Below are positions 5,493-6,864 of a stretch of DNA of 6,864 nt, piece after piece. The notes under the pieces are model-generated. The model was not told the origin of the DNA and made no database searches. It was given only the letters and a program-made list of their open reading frames with translations. The stretch is from Sphingomonadaceae bacterium (lineage in GTDB: Bacteria > Pseudomonadota > Alphaproteobacteria > Sphingomonadales > Sphingomonadaceae), in the NCBI GenBank assembly GCA_947446935.1, contig CANFIV010000081.1, positions 1 to 6,864 of the forward strand, given 5' to 3'. The translations under genes and the position numbers were made by a program. Numbering within the stretch: position 1 is the stretch's first letter; the number at the start of each line of letters is the position of its first letter.

Positions 5493-6317
5493 TTAAGAGC
5501 CTTGGTTAACACTCGTCCCCGGGGAGCGGATTTCGCGGACCTCGATCCCCAGATGGCGCAGCTGCGCATTGCCGTAACTGGTGAGGAAACTGGTATCGCC
5601 CGCATCGCGCCCCACCGCGATCCGCGCAAAGGAACCGGCATCGGCCATACCGGTGGCGTCCACCAGGTGCCAGGCTCCGGTGCCCTCCGCATCGATCAGC
5701 CAGACTTCGGCCACCGCATGAAAATCCTGCGGCTTCACTTTGGCCCCGTAGCCGCTGGAAAAGCGCGCCGGTATCGCAGCGGCACGAGCGAAGCAGATCA
5801 GCGTATGGGCATAGTCACGGCACACGCCCCGCCGCTCGACAAAGCTGTCAATCGCGGTGGTGGAGGCGTCGCTCGTTCCTGGCACATAGCGGTAGTGTGC
5901 CGCGATCCACGCCTGCATTGCCGCGACTTTGGGTCCGCCCTCGAGGGCGGCGAACTCCTCATCGACAAAGGGCGAGAAGCGGCTTGCGGGGCAATAGTGC
6001 GAGTCCATGAGATAGGGCACCGCTTCGCCCGGCAGGCGGTGTGGGGGCAGCGCAGCGAGTGCTTCCAGCGGTTTGTCACGGCGCAGCACTTCGACGTCGG
6101 CCCGGTAGGTTACCGTGCAATCGCCTTCCTGATGCAGCCATATCCGCTCACCGATCCCGTCTTGTGCCGGAACCCGAGCAAAGTGGCCTGTCGGCGTGCT
6201 CTCGAGCGCGCTGGACAAGAGCCGCTGGCCAGTCGAGGCGGCGGCTTCTATCTGCAGGAGAATATCGGTTGGCCCTTCGCAGTGCCAGGCGAGATGTGTT
6301 GCGATGGAAAGGTGCAT
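5493..6317 (-). CDS. Bacterial transglutaminase-like cysteine protease family protein
   Basis: The 274-residue protein matches the two-part layout of bacterial transglutaminase-like proteins: an N-terminal beta domain (about 1-90, beginning MHLSIATHLAW) and a catalytic core. The thiol-protease triad is visible: C166 in RRGVCRDYAH, H200 in DFHAVAEVWL and D220 in WHLVDATG, with ARFSSGYGA between Cys and His. A YLMDSHYC segment (102-109) corresponds to the YLxPS-type motif before the core. These proteins are thought to cleave or modify peptides; no substrate is established for most of them. No signal peptide or membrane segment is seen, so a cytoplasmic location is likely. ATG 6317 is the first usable start; no in-frame ATG, GTG or TTG was found in the 43 nt before it, and the ribosome binding site is weak. 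It is divergent from the aspartic protease gene and lies upstream of the L,D-transpeptidase gene, with which it may or may not be co-transcribed. Confidence 0.87.
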   Translation of the reverse strand: MHLSIATHLAWHCEGPTDILLQIEAAASTGQRLLSSALESTPTGHFARVPAQDGIGERIWLHQEGDCTVTYRADVEVLRRDKPLEALAALPPHRLPGEAVPYLMDSHYCPASRFSPFVDEEFAALEGGPKVAAMQAWIAAHYRYVPGTSDASTTAIDSFVERRGVCRDYAHTLICFARAAAIPARFSSGYGAKVKPQDFHAVAEVWLIDAEGTGAWHLVDATGMADAGSFARIAVGRDAGDTSFLTSYGNAQLRHLGIEVREIRSPGTSVNQGS

Positions 6318-6413
6318 GAGGTGCCCGGGGCCGAGGCCAGGAGGGCCACAGCGCGATGGTGGATAGGATGCGTTTCAGGACGATGAAAGGTTCGATGCGC
6401 TAAAGGGTTCCTG
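6318..6413. promoter_or_regulatory. Divergent intergenic region between transglutaminase and aspartic protease genes
   Basis: This 96-nt stretch must hold promoters for both divergent genes unless one is leaderless. No convincing -35/-10 pair was found on either strand. On the minus strand GGAACC (6411 to 6406), 15 nt, then CCTT (6390 to 6387) has the spacing of an EcfG-type general-stress promoter, but the -10 is CCTT rather than CGTT. A tiny ATG-to-TAA frame of six codons (6383-6403) just before the protease gene is probably chance. Confidence 0.4.
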
Positions 6414-6864
6414 ATGATGCAGATTTATGCCTGGCTCGAAGCCGAAGCCCCGTGGCTTGGCCACCTTTCTCCGCTGTTTGCGGCGACTTGCGCCGCGCTT
6501 GCGCTCGTCGTGATCGGCGGTGCGGTGCTGGGACGCGCGCCGCGGCTTGGCGGTGTGGTGCGTTTCGTCGGCAATCTGCTGCTGCTGACGGTGTTCGGCC
6601 TCGCCGTGATGCGCTTCGTGCGGACGGATCCCTCGTTCGATGCCGCGCTGCACACGCTTGGTGCACCCGCACAGACCGTTGAGGGTGGCGAGACGCGTAT
6701 TCCTCTCGGGCCTGATGGCCACTACTGGATCACCGCACGCCTCAATGGCACGCGCCTGAGGCTCATGGTCGATACCGGGGCGACGGTTACTGCGATCTCG
6801 CAAGATGTGGCTGAAGCGGCGGGGATTGAGCCCGATCCGCTTCGCCCTGAGGCGGAGGTAGAGA
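6414..6864 (+). CDS. Membrane-anchored retropepsin-like aspartic protease (5' part, cut by window end)
   Basis: The frame starts with tandem ATGs at 6414 and 6417 and stays open to the window edge, giving 150 residues. AAGGG (6403-6407) lies 6 nt before the first ATG and 9 nt before the second; either could be used. Two hydrophobic stretches (about 17-40 and 47-67) suggest an N-terminal membrane region. It is followed by PLGPDGHYWITARLNG (97-112) and then LMVDTGATVTAIS (117-129), the D-T-G-A catalytic motif of clan AA retropepsin-like proteases with D120 as catalytic aspartate. The arrangement is like the TIGR02281-type single-domain aspartic proteases of alphaproteobacteria, which would act as dimers, with the active site probably in the periplasm. 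The substrate is unknown. The C-terminal part, including the flap and the second conserved segment, lies outside the window, so completeness cannot be judged. Confidence 0.85.
   Translation, partial: MMQIYAWLEAEAPWLGHLSPLFAATCAALALVVIGGAVLGRAPRLGGVVRFVGNLLLLTVFGLAVMRFVRTDPSFDAALHTLGAPAQTVEGGETRIPLGPDGHYWITARLNGTRLRLMVDTGATVTAISQDVAEAAGIEPDPLRPEAEVE

Noticed and set aside
4702..5496. A 264-codon plus-strand frame opposite the L,D-transpeptidase gene.
   Set aside because: It is antisense to a gene with a clear YkuD active site, and its product has no recognisable domain.
5502..6386. A 294-codon plus-strand frame opposite the transglutaminase-like gene.
   Set aside because: It is antisense to an intact Cys-His-Asp triad protein and has no motif of its own.
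6375..6803. A 142-codon minus-strand frame opposite the aspartic protease gene.
   Set aside because: It is Arg/His/Gln-rich shadow coding antisense to the DTGA-containing frame, with no start signal.

Overview
The window looks like an ordinary chromosomal segment of a GC-rich alphaproteobacterium, most likely a sphingomonad (Sphingomonadales, Erythrobacter/Novosphingobium type). This is inferred from strongly GC-biased codon use, from a compact flagellar block followed by housekeeping envelope genes, and from the protein types. No mobile element, CRISPR array, rRNA or tRNA was recognised.

Region 1 (1-3836, + strand) is the end of a flagellar cluster. A near-consensus sigma-54 (RpoN) promoter at 63-79 overlaps one arm of a 10-bp inverted repeat (38-64). 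It precedes a three-gene operon: a soluble SLT-type lytic transglycosylase (best start TTG at 127), flhA (flagellar export gate) and fliA (sigma-28). The gaps are 6 nt between the first two genes and an ATGA overlap between flhA and fliA. The layout implies that one sigma-54 promoter supplies a cell-wall-opening enzyme, the export gate and the late flagellar sigma factor together.

Region 2 (3892-4674, + strand) is a short-chain dehydrogenase resembling the HSD10 / 3-hydroxyacyl-CoA dehydrogenase type 2 group. Its Ser-Tyr-Lys triad is intact, but the NAG motif and the catalytic-tetrad Asn are replaced. It converges on the next gene with only 6 nt between the two stop codons.

Region 3 (4681-6317, - strand) holds an envelope-anchored L,D-transpeptidase (YkuD fold) and, upstream of it, a bacterial transglutaminase-like cysteine protease. 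The 98-nt gap between them contains two GC-rich inverted repeats.

Region 4 (6318-6864) is a 96-nt divergent intergenic region followed by the 5' part of a membrane-anchored retropepsin-like aspartic protease, cut by the window end.

I found no convincing evidence of a previously undescribed system. The observations most worth following up are the sigma-54 promoter with its overlapping palindrome, the muralytic enzyme placed in the flhA-fliA operon, and the SDR with a non-canonical active site.
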